From NCBI GenBank assembly GCA_018697195.1, contig CM031878.1, positions 68,467,642 to 68,531,641 of the forward strand: DNA of 64,000 nucleotides, given 5' to 3'. This stretch comes from Certhia americana. Taxonomy: Eukaryota > Chordata > Aves > Passeriformes > Certhiidae. Below are positions 39,210 to 50,206 of this stretch, piece after piece (position 1 is the stretch's first letter; the number at the start of each line of letters is the position of its first letter). The notes under the pieces are model-generated. The model was not told where the DNA came from and searched no databases. It saw only the letters and a program-made list of their open reading frames with translations. A program made the translations under genes and the position numbers.

Positions 39210-39461
39210 CTATCTTATTCTTTTCTTCCTTGCATTGAAGGCAGTGAAGGTTGCAATATTAATTGCTGCATCAGCAACTCCAAGATTTAATGTTTTTCCC
39301 CATTCTGCAGGCAATGTATCTCTTGCATGATTTCCCACAAAGTCTTCACTTTCACAGCCATCTGAATGATAAGCAACAATAATGTCTCTGGAAGTGATCC
39401 ATAAATCATATTCAAATCCACACATCCAAACGATCCTATTTTTAATCTCTAAACTATACAC
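39210..39461 (-). pseudogene. Protein-like ORF with codon-position bias, identity unknown
   Basis: An 83-codon frame reads from a GTG at 39461 to TAG at 39210-39212; a TAG sits two codons upstream of the GTG. I counted purine at codon position 1 in 61 of 83 codons and at position 3 in 39 of 83, the RNY asymmetry typical of coding DNA. The translation is balanced in composition, including FVGNHARDTLPAEWGKTLNL and ending ARKKRIR. No convincing splice acceptor lies upstream and no donor near the end, so a fragment of a processed pseudogene or a very old coding relic fits better than a live exon. I could not match it to a known family. Confidence 0.25.
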
Positions 39462-39540
39462 AGACTATAGTCTCTTCTTGCTAGTGCATTTCAATTGGAA
39501 GTATTATGCAAGTATACGTGTTTCCTTCAAATTTGTGCTA

Positions 39541-39606
39541 ATACACCCCCCATGCCCCCCCCCCAAAAAAAAAAAAGAAAAAAAAGAAAAAGAAAAAGAA
39601 AAAAAA
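39541..39606. repeat. C-run plus A-rich low-complexity tract
   Basis: Short C runs are followed by about 45 bases of A interrupted by single G residues (AAAAG units). Simple sequence; the lysine-rich plus-strand translation is artefactual. Confidence 0.85.
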
Positions 39607-39811
39607 TATTCTACCTGAAGCTTGAGTAATAAAATGTGGAAAAACTAAGGACAATAAAGGCCTCCCCAAACAAATTGAAGTGCTTACATGAACTACAAAT
39701 AACTCAATGTTTTATTAGGCTCTGTAAAGGAAATATAAATGGTCTTGGGTTTAGAGAATGGCATTAGAGTGGAGAGCACCTGTATTTTCTTTGTTCCTTT
39801 TCCACAGTTTC
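39607..39811. other. Short single-copy spacer before CR1
   Basis: AT-rich sequence with no coding signal, between the A-rich tract and a CR1 fragment. Confidence 0.5.
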
Positions 39812-39905
39812 CACTCAAAGCCCCATCCAGACTGGCCTTGAGCACTTTCAGGGATGGGGCATCTGCAGGTTTTCTGGGCAACCTGTGCCAGTGCCTCACC
39901 AGGTT
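39812..39905 (-). mobile_element. Short CR1 fragment
   Basis: On the minus strand this reads as the stretch near the end of CR1 ORF2: GTGAGGCACTGGCACAGG, then TTGCCCAG, then GATGCCCCATCCCTG and AAGGCCAGTCTGGATGGGGC. It is only about 95 bases, without the terminal repeat, and opposite in orientation to the CR1 copy about 320 bases to its right. Confidence 0.8.
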
Positions 39906-40224
39906 TTATTTTGTATCAAAAGGTATAAATAGTTCCAGGACACTCTGAACTTTTTCTCCTGTAACATCCATTATTTGTTGTTGTGGTCTTTATGGAGGTA
40001 TTCTTGGAACAAATACTTTTGCTTTTTTGTGGCTACAGCTGACACTTCCTTTTCTTCTTTTGCTCCCCTCAGACAGTTGGCTGGGGACTTCTTCAGACAA
40101 AATTAGAAGTGGTGCCAGGCTTCACCCAGCTGATGGCTGGCAACCATATACTAGAATGGTTATGTCCCTTGTGAAGGTTTTTAGGGATCACATGCATCCC
40201 TTGCCTGTTCAGGTCTGCGGTCCT

Positions 40225-40645
40225 CAGCACAAGAAAAAGATGGACCTGTGGGAGCAGGTCCTCAGGGATGCTCAGGGAGCTGGAGCTCCTCTGCTGTAAA
40301 AACAGGGAGAGTTGTGGTTGTTCAACTTGGGGAAGTGAAGGCTCTGGGAAGACCTCATTGTGGCCTTCCAGTGTCTGAAGAGGCCTTAGAAAAAGGAGGG
40401 AAAGGGACTTTTTATACAGTGACAGACAAGGGGAAATGGTTTTAAACTGAAAAGGGCAGTTTTAGGTTGGATATTCGGAAGAAATTCTTCACCGTGACAG
40501 TGGTGTGAATGTTCCATTTCTAGAAGTGTTCAAGGTCAGGCTGGGCATGGCTTGGAGCTGCCTGGTCAGATGAGTGGCAGAGAATTTGGAACAGGGTGAC
40601 CTTTAAAGTCCCCTCCCAACCATTCTGTGATTCCATGATCTGAAA
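40225..40645 (+). mobile_element. CR1 LINE 3' end
   Basis: Plus-strand CR1 beginning in the end of ORF2 (AAGATGGACCTGTGGGAGCAGGTCC, coded near 40236) and continuing through the 'gttgttcaacttggggaagtg', 'tggttttaaactgaaaa' and 'ttaggttggatattcggaag' segments. It finishes in the 3' untranslated end: 'gtgacctttaaagtcccctc' and the terminal repeat ATTCTGTGATTCCATGAT at about 40622-40639. A short internal stretch corresponding to the GGCACTGGAACAGGTTGCC block is missing near 40510. The reading frame is broken, so it is a dead, 5'-truncated copy. The minus-strand open frame over 40520-40930 is an antisense artefact. Confidence 0.92.
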
Positions 40646-42296
40646 GCTCACACTTATGTCTGGCCACTTCCTTGCAACTGGGTACCAAAGGAGAAAAAAC
40701 TCTCTTTCATTATCCACGCCCACAGATGAGTTAAAGCAGACTGTGCAACTCTTGTCCACCCTGTGGGTGTTGCCTCTGCAGGAGGATGGGAAATGGGCAG
40801 CTCTGACTCTGCTGCTCCTGCATCTGCCCATCACATGGTAGGTAGCATCACGTGCTACCACCCAAGTAGCAGGTGCACATCCCCTCCACTGCCAGGGCAC
40901 CTCATTAAGCTGACATCCCCTGAGGCACACAGCCTCCGTAGTGCTACCCAGGCTGGAGAGATGCCTAACAAACTCAGTCCTGACCAGAATGCTAATGGGC
41001 TTGTGCCTTCAAAATGTTCTGTGCCCACGGCACATGATTACTGTGGTTACTGGGGAGGGGGAATTTTTCTTCCTCTCAGAGAGTATTTTTTTTATGCATA
41101 AATGGGATTCTCAGAACACTTGACTTGGGGTTTCTGACTTATTTTCAACCAAGTTGTAATTCTGGGTGTCAAGGAAGTGCATAATATCTGAAAGGATGTT
41201 GGAATTAGTCTGTATTAGACAGGCTCCTGAACACAATCTTAGCATCAGTGCTGGACTTCCAAGCAGTCATGTAATGTCAGTTCTGTAACTCTGCCTTCTG
41301 AGCCTCCATGTTCAGTGTGCACCTGAACTAAATATGCAAACCAAACTGAGAAATTTAATAAAATCTCAGTGCAGGAGTTTTACCTCTGTAACCACACTAA
41401 TGGGGGAATGTGAGTTTTTGTCTTGACTTCTGCATTGTCAGACTCAATGCTTTCATATTGCAGGATTTAATTTTTTTCTTGTTTGTTCTGTTGAAAACAA
41501 ACCAATATGGAAGTTTTTTGATATGTTAATCTCTCTTAGCAATGTCAGTAGTTGATTACTTTTTGGGGTTAGTAAAAGGGAAATACTCCTTTATCAAATA
41601 GTGCAATCATTGCTTGATAGTATCTAAATTATTTATTGTGGATTTTCATATGGTTTCTATGCAGCATTAGCTGAGGTGGAGATTCTCAGGTGAATTCCCT
41701 TGCACCTGTCTCTAGCTTCTTTTTAAACTAAATTCAGTCTTTGTGGAATTGCAGTGGGTGAATGACCAAATTTTATTGCAAGTGAGGCTTCATTCAGCAG
41801 CAAACAAGTAAGGACTTAAACCAGATGTAATCTGCTGGATGTGTACACATCCAGAAATAGGTGTCTGAGAAAGAATAAGTTTTGGTAGAGTATTCTATAG
41901 AAGAAACCACAATTGGGTTCAAAGTCCAGGATGAAGATTCAGATGTCTATTGGATGCAGCTTTTTACAGGCCTCGAACATCTCAATATTGATGTTATTTT
42001 TCTGTGGATGTGCAAAGGGAAGTATTTCAGTGTTTCTTAGCTGATGGGAATGCAGACAAAAGCTTTGTTTTGGCTGTGTCCCTCTGAGTCAGGACTGACA
42101 GCTCCCCTTTCCATCAGACAGCTCTGTAAAGAGAGGTAAGAATTCCCATGGAGGCAACAGGGGTCCTAGTCAAAGCTTCCATCCTGCAACAGAACCTGCT
42201 GTAGTTTCCTTCCACAGTGCTTGGGGGTGGCAACATTTTCCTGCATCCTTGTTCCTTTAGGGCAAATAAAAGCAACACTACTTATTGCAAAGGGGA
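40646..42296. other. Single-copy non-coding DNA
   Basis: No gene recognised. It contains a small perfect inverted repeat around a CACGTG E-box at 40841-40859. The rest is AT-rich with no further repeat that I can identify. Confidence 0.55.
40841..40859. repeat. Inverted repeat enclosing a CACGTG E-box
   Basis: GGTAGCA (40841-40847) and TGCTACC (40853-40859) are exact complements around TCACG, and CACGTG spans 40849-40854. Confidence 0.75.
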
Positions 42297-42361
42297 AAGA
42301 AAAAACCAAACCAAACCAAACCAAACAAAAAACCAAACAAAAACAAAAACAAAAACAAAAA
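42297..42361. repeat. (AACCA)n/(AAAAC)n simple repeat
   Basis: Tandem AACCA units grade into AAAAC units. A/C-only low complexity on the plus strand. Confidence 0.9.
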
Positions 42362-42425
42362 GCATTAAAAGCATTCATATTTTTTCTAGTTTAAAAGTAT
42401 TCAGTTTCACAGGGAACTCTGGGAC

Positions 42426-42662
42426 TCATCCTGCTGTGAAGCCATTGCTCGATTTCTCCCAGCGGCGGTTCAGGTGCCTACAGTTCTCAAAGTGCTGAGC
42501 AGCCCCTGAGGAAGGCAGGGCGCTGGTGTTGAGCTGAGCCGGGATGTTGGCACGGCGCTCGGAGCACTGACGCAGGGCGGGGTTTTGCTCCAGGGTTCCC
42601 AGCGCTGACCCTTCCGTGTCAGGCTCCTGCTTAACCACAAGCTCACCGTGCAGGAAATGCAT
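42426..42662 (-). CDS. Small CpG-rich ORF, candidate coding exon or retrocopy
   Basis: A 78-codon frame runs from ATG at 42662 to TGA at 42426. It sits in AT-rich DNA yet holds 13 CpGs. I counted G/C at codon position 3 in 55 of 78 codons against 38 of 78 at position 2, a strong coding-type periodicity. The product starts MHFLHGELVVKQEPDTEG; VKQEPD matches a sumoylation consensus (hydrophobic-K-x-E). It has no signal peptide or membrane segment and ends hydrophilic. The frame is open a further nine codons upstream. A pyrimidine-rich acceptor-like site lies about 70 bases upstream on the minus strand, and CACG followed by GTGAGC near the start is a good donor, so splicing could divide the frame. 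No family was recognised. It may be a live exon, a young retrocopy fragment, or less likely a GC-rich repeat. Confidence 0.35.
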   Translation of the reverse strand: MHFLHGELVVKQEPDTEGSALGTLEQNPALRQCSERRANIPAQLNTSALPSSGAAQHFENCRHLNRRWEKSSNGFTAG

Positions 42663-44151
42663 CCTATTGAATTGGCCAGCACCAAACAGTTAATTCAAAA
42701 GAGATGGCACTGTCTCTTGCTGGCCATCTATCCTGCTCTGATTTAAAAAACAAAAAAGTAAGAAATAAGGTTTGAACCCAACTTCTACTCTAAGGGTCAG
42801 GTAAAAAAAGCAAGGAAGAAGTGAAAAAATTATTTGTTTTAGAGATGAGGATCTGTTTAACAACTGCAAAAAAAAAATGCTTTCATGAGCAACAGAGTGA
42901 AGAAGGATGGGAAAGATGGCCAGGATAACTTATAAGAATATATGGTAAAAATAAATGCAATCTAATAAATTCCAAAGCTGAATGGTGCTTGGAGTTGAAG
43001 GTTTGAAAAGTAAACACCAGTTTTTGTTAAAGATTTATAAGCAGAACACACAGCAAGTCTAAAGAAGAGTAATTGGAAGGAGAAATTATTGTTGCGTCCA
43101 AGTGGGAGGCTCCAGCTCTGTTAGTTGTCCTGGACCAAGTAATGGAGGGAGAGAAAAAGGAAGAAATTGGTTAAACAAGTCATTTGGTTCTAGCGTCTTT
43201 TGTTTTTTTTTTCCCAGAAAAGATTTTTAGGATGTTGAGGGAAAGTCACAAACTGCCAGGAAACAGGCAAGCTGGTGGAAGGATTATGCAAACAGCATCA
43301 TAAACCAGACTGTCTCCAGAAGACAGCTCCATGTATTAATTGCAGGTGTGCAGCTGAGCTAATGCAAAGCTATGAGTGGGAAAGAAGAATGCAAAGGAGT
43401 ATTTTTCTGTTCTCCCCAGCTCCAAATCAGCTTTGAATTATGCAGTGCTGACTTTGACAGTTTTTCTGTACTCCAGCTCCAGTTGTTACCTCCACCCCAG
43501 ACAGGCTCAGCTCCTCATAATTAATTACATTAGTCTGAGCACTTGGAGATACCCAAGCAGGTCTGGGCTTCAGCAGATTGAAACCTAAGAGCTCTCTTTA
43601 TTTCAGAGTGATGCCAGCTGCTCTTCCCTGACCACCAGCCCAGGTGGAGACCATCCAGCTCATCCAGGAGGAACCCTTCTCAAGCATGGTGCTGCCCTTT
43701 CATGGTGACAGACACCAGGCTGCTGAGAGGAGAGTGGTCACATGAACAGTAGGCTCCTGAGGGTGCAAAAAAGTTTACCCAGGAAAATCTAACCTTTAAG
43801 AACAGAATGAAGTTTGAATGTGAGGCTTTGATTAGAGCTGGCAGGTAACACTCCATGAAGAGCCTATTTTTCCTTAGGAACAAAATATGTGTGTGAGAAC
43901 ATGTGAGTGTACTTGGAGGTGTGCACTCTGGTTTGTTTCCTTTTTTAATATGAGAGGAAATCTTATTTTCTTTCCAAAATGTTCTTATTTCCCCCCCCCC
44001 CCAATAAATTACTTTGTTTCCTCCCGTAACCAAAATATCTCTATAAATTGAAGAGGAGCAAGGGAATTGTTAAAACCTATTTTAAAATTCTCCATGAAAA
44101 ATTACATTTTTTGCTCACTATCTCTGAAATAGATCTGTAGTTTTAGTCAAT
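42663..44151. other. Single-copy non-coding DNA
   Basis: AT-rich, no gene recognised. It contains short A, T and C homopolymers (for example a C run near 43991-44002). The 117-codon minus-strand open stretch at 43680-44033 crosses that C run and has no domain. Confidence 0.5.
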
Positions 44152-44174
44152 AAAACTTGAAATAGTCAAGTTTT
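44152..44174. repeat. 9-bp perfect inverted repeat
   Basis: AAAACTTGA (44152-44160) and TCAAGTTTT (44166-44174) are exact complements with a 5-base loop. Confidence 0.8.
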
Positions 44175-44339
44175 CCAGTTACCTCTGAATACTTTGGCAC
44201 TGTCATGTCCCTACTCCCCTTGCCCTTTCCTTTCCTCTAACTTTCAGCAGTATTTAGTAAGTTGGGTTCCCTTGCTCATACATCATACCTTCCAACCCTC
44301 TTATCTTTATCACTGCTCATAGTAGTCACTCTATTTTAT

Positions 44340-44570
44340 TGACTTCCTTTTTATATTGAGTTGCCCAAAACTGATCACAGTTTTCCAAGAGAGGCCTCAC
44401 CAGGGCTATGTATGGAGGAATTATTACCTCTGTAGTCTTGCAAGTAATTCTGCTTCACATCCCAGTATGGTATTTGCCTCTTTGTGCTACAGTGTCTCAC
44501 TGTGAGCTCATATTTAACCTGTCATCCACTATCACTCCCTAAATAAGTCCTGCAGCACTTCCCCTTTAGT
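44340..44570 (-). mobile_element. Old CR1-type LINE relic
   Basis: The plus strand shows the antisense CR1 pattern 'ttgcccaaaactgatcacag' followed by 'agaggcctcaccaggg', 'attacctc', a 'tatttgcctctttgtg' block and 'tgtcatccactatcactccc'. These are in the order found in CR1 3' regions but heavily diverged and lacking the terminal repeat. Boundaries are approximate. It is older-looking than the other CR1 copies in the window. Confidence 0.65.
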
Positions 44571-47500
44571 AATAAAAACACAGAAAAATGTTTGAAGAAA
44601 AAAGTAAGTCATCCCCTTGGGTGGCTCTTTGAGCAAACCAGGGTTTTCATACAACTGGAGAGACATGGAAACAGCCTCACACTACTTCCACATATCTGGA
44701 TTTCACTGCTCTAATGCCAAGAGTGAAAGCAAAGATGGCATTTCCTATTTGTATGTTTTCTTAATATTTGCTGGTTGCAGCCCAGAGCACTGATAGAGTG
44801 GAGGAACACCGTATCTACTTTAAGAGTTCATATCTACAAGATTTCAGAAATCCTGCTTTAAGCAGTTTGGAAGGATGTGCTGTGAATGTTGTTTCAGCTA
44901 CTTGATATTTTATGGAAATCAAGTGATTGCTGCTGTATATGTGAATAACTAGGACATGACTTGAGTTGCAAATTTGACCCCTATTGGTCTGGAGAGTTTT
45001 CCACTTTCCAGACTGGATATCTTTCAAGCACATGTTAGAGTAAGCATTTTCTCAGAACTGTCTGTCTTTCTTTTCTACTGCTGAATTTATTTAGAAGAAC
45101 TATGTTGATATTCAAAGTTGAAAAGCCTGCACAGTGTTTAATTTCTCCTTCTTTTTGGCCAGTGAGTTGTCCTTCCAGAACAAAAATCCTTTCCTTTTTA
45201 GTCCATCTGATATTTCAACATAATTAATCACTGTGAAAAATACCAGAGAGGATTTCTAAACATTATGGGGGGGAGTATGGTGAGCACATATTTACCTTTT
45301 GAAGGCTACAGGAATTACAGTATGTCAAATCACAGTGTGTTGCATTTGTGGGTTGTCTGTTATTTTAGTGTTCAACCATTAAGACTTTCTTTATTTATTT
45401 TGAATCAACTTTAGACTGCCAAACCACAGTGACACAGATTTTACCTCCTTACAATTCTCCTAAGTTCTCACTTCCAGTCTCTCTTTTGGTATCCCTGAAG
45501 AAAGCCAAGCATCATAATCTACAGATGAGCTCTTGGAATTTCCTGAAGAATGCAAGAACTAATCAATCCAGGAAGAAAAAACCCATAAATGTACAGCACC
45601 AGCATTTTTAAAGTGCTCCCTCATTCCTGATTGCATCATAAGAGCACACATTCATAAGGCACACCCCCCTGAAATTGATGGAAACCTTTCTGTGGACTAC
45701 ACAATTTGTGTACTAAGCCTCCAGGTTCCTGAAGTGAACCCTTGCTGCTACAAAGAGCTCTTAAAATTACATTTAAATTGGAAATAAAAATCTCCTCAGC
45801 CCTGACATTGGAGCAGAATTACTATTTGCCATGCCCGTTTTCTCTTACTCAGGAAGCCACTGCAACATGAAACCCTCTCCTGATTATTCCTCCTCCAAAT
45901 GCCTCTCTCAACTGCCTGAATTGCACTATTTCCTTGTGAAAGGAGGAAAAATATGGGAAGTTATGCAAGTGGAACAGTCCTTGTGTCCAGAGTGAAAAAG
46001 CAAGGTCAAGAAAGCTCTCCTTTTCCCAGCCACTGAAACGTGTTTACCTTCTTCCTTCACCTTGGCACAGGAACAGATGAAGTGCAACTCCCAATTCAGT
46101 AAACTGTTGCAGAATAACCAAGAGCTAAAGGGAACCCTCATGTGTGCTTTAGAACTCAAGAGGAGATACATTCCCAGCAGTTTAACCTTGCAGAACCAGT
46201 AAGAAGTGAGACACACCATCATACCCATGTGTACAGCTCTGGACATGCAGTTTATTTTAAATCAAAAAACTCAAGAACATAACTCTGCTCATCCTAGGGG
46301 GATGACACAAAAGAGGGAACATGACATTTAAATTGAAGTATAGTAGGGTGATAGGGGTAGTTGGGGAAGACAATTTTTTAATAAAGAACCAAACTATGAC
46401 AGGAAGGAATAGTTACATGCTCACTGTGGAGATTTTCTTTTTCCTTAGGTGAAGATGCTTCACCCAAGGAACCTGAAGGAGGTTCTGGAGCAGTCTGCTG
46501 ACCAGAAGTGTGCAAGAGAAAGGTCTGATTGAATTGAGTCCATTTCCAAGGGAGATTAGGTGGTGTTAATGCACAAAGTCACTCACAAGTTCTCCTGGAG
46601 TGTCCCTCAGGGCATGCCCAGCAGTTTAGCTGCTCATCTTGAGAACTGAGCTTTTCCAGTCTGCACTGAGAAGGAGACTGAATAAATGAGAATCAGGATG
46701 CATGGGTCAATTGTCACAATTGTCCATCTGCCTCAATTTACTGGCTCTGAATACAAGGCTGTTTAAAAGAATGGAACAATTTGTCTCCTAAGTTTTCAGT
46801 AAGATTTCCCCAGAAAGACAACATGATTAAAGTTTCAGATTGACTCACAGTGCTATTACTGAAATAAGAACCTTGTTTTCTTTGTGTTTTAAAAAGTTAA
46901 AAAGGAGTACTGGCATTAAGTCAGGAATACAAAATCTTGAGAGATGCTCCATGAAGGTAACAAGCATGGACAAGATGGTTGCTTGGCTTTCTTTCAGGTT
47001 CTTGAGTTCAAGTTCACAGTTTTCTTACAAGAATCAAAATGTCAGAATGGTCCCTAACTTTAAGTCTTAAAAGGGAGGGATGATGTGAAGAACTCACACA
47101 CTTGTAAAGCAGGTACCAGGAGTCAGTTTTGCGCTCTCTTTCTTGATGGAGTTGGTTGTCATCTACAAAAGAATAAACAGAATCCAACAGTCATATTTTA
47201 GTGACAAAAAACATAAACAAGGAAGAGATGACTGGCTGTGTTGAATGTTTCACATAAAGAGTTCTCTCCTTCTTCCAAGTTGCAGGTCCTTCCACTCTGT
47301 CTGAACTTTGTTGTATGGGTTTTTGTAGTGAAAATTACCTTCCTCAGCCAAACTCATCTCAGGAGTCTGGAATATTCTCTTGGTCACATCCAGAGCAGTG
47401 CAGGTGATTTGGAGCAAGATTTCCTTCAACAGATGACATACCAGGACTCAAAAACAGAGTAGCTGTGTTGGGTGGTGCCACACTGCAGACATCCAGAGAT

Positions 47501-49501
47501 GTCTGTCAAAGGCTGCAGTCCCTTGCAGAGGTCTCTGGCTCACCAGGACTGACCAGGGGATGAGGAGACATGGGCCTGTGCTCTTGAAGCAGAGCTACAG
47601 CCAGAACTGGACAATGTGAAAACTTGCTTCAGGCTCTGGTCACTTCTCTCACCACCATTCCTTTCCTAGTTTGGAGACAGTTTGGAACATTTCCTTCTTT
47701 TGTTTATTTCACTTGGGAACAAATGGTTCATTTCCCTCTGTCCCAGCTGCTCTGAAAGGTTTTCTAGTTTCTCCAGAATGCATTATGTAATACTGCAGAC
47801 CAAGTCCTTTTTTCTTTTCAACTCTATGCCTTTACCATGTACTGTAATCTGTCTGCTGTGATTAGGTTCATCCTATAGAATCACTGCCAAATTCTGTTTT
47901 ATGCAGCAATGTTTAGTCTTCAGCCTGGAAGCTATGTACAGTCCTTTTAAGAAGTTCATACATCAATATCAGCCCTGAGTAATCCCAAAAAGCTTTGGAT
48001 GGCAGGAAGAAGAAAAGCTTCAAGCTAGCTGTGCAAGTTGCAGGACAGACACTGTGATCTTTGCTCTGGCCAAAATTCCACAAGCATTGACAGAAGTTGG
48101 GTTTGAGAACTGGGCTGCAAATCTGGTTTCTTATATAGTTGTGGAGGCCACTGCCTCACCAAGGACTGGGCTGTCCTGTTAAAAAGCTTTGCTGCTGATT
48201 TTGGAAGGGATTCAGTGGGACCCCACATTTGCACTGAATATGTTAATGAGGCTAAAATAGATTTAACCCATCTAATGCTCCTTTGTAAGAAGACAAAAAC
48301 ATTCCAATGTTTTCTTGTGATTTCCTTAAATATAGGTGGCTCCTAGATCAATGTGACTGGTGGCCTCAGTGACAATTAGTAACCTGTTATTCTGTATAAT
48401 TAATGTTCATATTGCAGGAGTGTGTAGAATCCAGGCAGTCTGGAACAGTCCCATGCAAACATGCAGTTCCAGAGATCCCTGAACAGTCCTGGAAAAAAAA
48501 TAATACTGGGACCTTTGCAAAATTGCAGGGGTTTTTTTACATCCTTATCAAGGCTTGGTTAAAATTTCAGGGTGGTGGAGAAATGGTAAACATTTTAAAC
48601 ATGAGAAGTGGTTATGGTTTTATGGGTGGATGCAACTGTGGGGGCTCAGCTGATGATGATGCCTTGTGATAAGAAAGGATGGGTAATCCTGCAGCGAAGG
48701 GCAGAGGGAATTAAGAAGCCACCGTTAACATGGGAGCTGTGTTGGCTGAGGAGGCCACTTAGCAAATTCCTTACTTGAGCATTCAAGGGCACTCTCTCGC
48801 AACTTGATCCTCACTTTTCCAAGTGCAGGGAGGAGAAGAATGTTTCACTGTCCAGAAAGCACCCGGGCCTTAAGATAAATGAGGATTGAAACAAACGTTT
48901 CCATTCATATCAGGGGCCCCTCCTCTCTAGCGTCCTCACTGATCTGTAAAAACCTTCTTTGTAAGTGGTTTCTAAAGTATAATCTGTGCTTTTAATACCA
49001 TTTGATTGAATAATTCCAATGCTAGATTTGTTTTTTAAAGGGTTGGAGAAGTGTTACAAGTAGCAAAAGTTTTTAATAGAAACCTGAAGCCACTGACTGA
49101 GGAAAATTTCCTCACAACTCTTCCTGTTGTGGAGAAAACTGGAGAAAAATCAAGTCCAAAACACTGAGGGTCATGTGAATAGCTACAGAGTGGAATTCAG
49201 GGACTTCGTTTTGGTAATTGCAGTGAAATTGCTCCCAGCAGAGGCAAGGAGCAGAGGAGAAATTTTAAAGGTCCAAGCAAGAAATAACAGAGCTCTACCT
49301 GCCTTGCTAAATACACTGAAGTAGTCCTGAGCACAGACCAAGCTCAAAGAGCAGACTTTTCTTTTCAGAGCAGATTTCTCTTTTCCTTTCACCATCCAAA
49401 AGCCATGCCAGATTCTGAGTGAGTTTTACAGGGAACTGTATTTGTTTTGCCTAAAACCCAGGAGAAAACCAACATCCCTGAAATGGTAAAAGTAGAAAAG
49501 A
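44571..49501. other. Single-copy non-coding DNA
   Basis: About 5 kb with no supported exon, no identified transposon and no microsatellite of note. Open stretches such as 45926-46246 (minus) and 48403-48669 (plus) have no domain or codon bias that I could see. Confidence 0.55.
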
Positions 49502-49557
49502 AGTTAGAAGTGTGTTAGAAGTGTTAGTGTTAGAAGTGTGTGAAGTGTACGTGTGTG
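49502..49557. repeat. TTAGAAGTG-type short tandem repeat
   Basis: Imperfect tandem units built on GTTAGAAGTGT, grading into GT-rich sequence. Likely slippage-derived. Confidence 0.75.
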
Positions 49558-50135
49558 AGGATGGTTTGTTCTTTTTTTTTGGTTTTTTGGGGTTTTTTTT
49601 AAAGAGAGGTGAAAACAGTTTAGTGAAAAGTCACATTCACTGTTTGGTGATGTTGCACACCAAGGTTATGTTGCAGCTACAAAGAATTTGGAAAACAACA
49701 TATAGGCTTGAAAAATGAAGCATTCCTTCACATATATAACTGAGTATATCATCCTTGATCATAATTATAGACAGATTTGGATTGAATCTATTATTGAATG
49801 CATTGTCCTTAGAGATAATCAGGGACATGAACACTAGTGACACTGTGATGGAAAGGACTAAACAGTGCAGTTCATCATCTCAGCCCTTGAAATGGCTGAG
49901 ATATGCAAAAGTGCAGATTTTATCCAAGAAGTATAAAAAGCACAAAGAGAGGAAGAAAAAGAAAAGGTGAGCAGAGGAATCAGGTGGCTTCACAGAATCC
50001 TGTGTTTGAGGAGCAATTTGACAGACACAGAGCAAGATGATGATAACTTGGAAAAGTATAATTTGTCATGATTACCTCTTTTTTTCCCCTTCCTCTCACG
50101 CAGTACAGTTTGCAGTTTGCATCCATTGCAATTTA
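49558..50135. other. Single-copy spacer with T/G tract
   Basis: Contains a T/G-only run at 49572-49600 and otherwise AT-rich DNA. No gene. Confidence 0.5.
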
Positions 50136-50206
50136 TACCTGGGTAAAAAGATGGCTTGGGTAAAAAGACAGTTTACTTGGGAGCATACTTGGGTAAAAGA
50201 TAGTCT
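50136..50206. repeat. Short imperfect minisatellite
   Basis: The unit TTGGGTAAAAAGA recurs at about 50140, 50156 and 50189, with a degraded copy (CTTGGGAGCA) between the last two. Spacing is about 17-20 bases. Confidence 0.75.
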
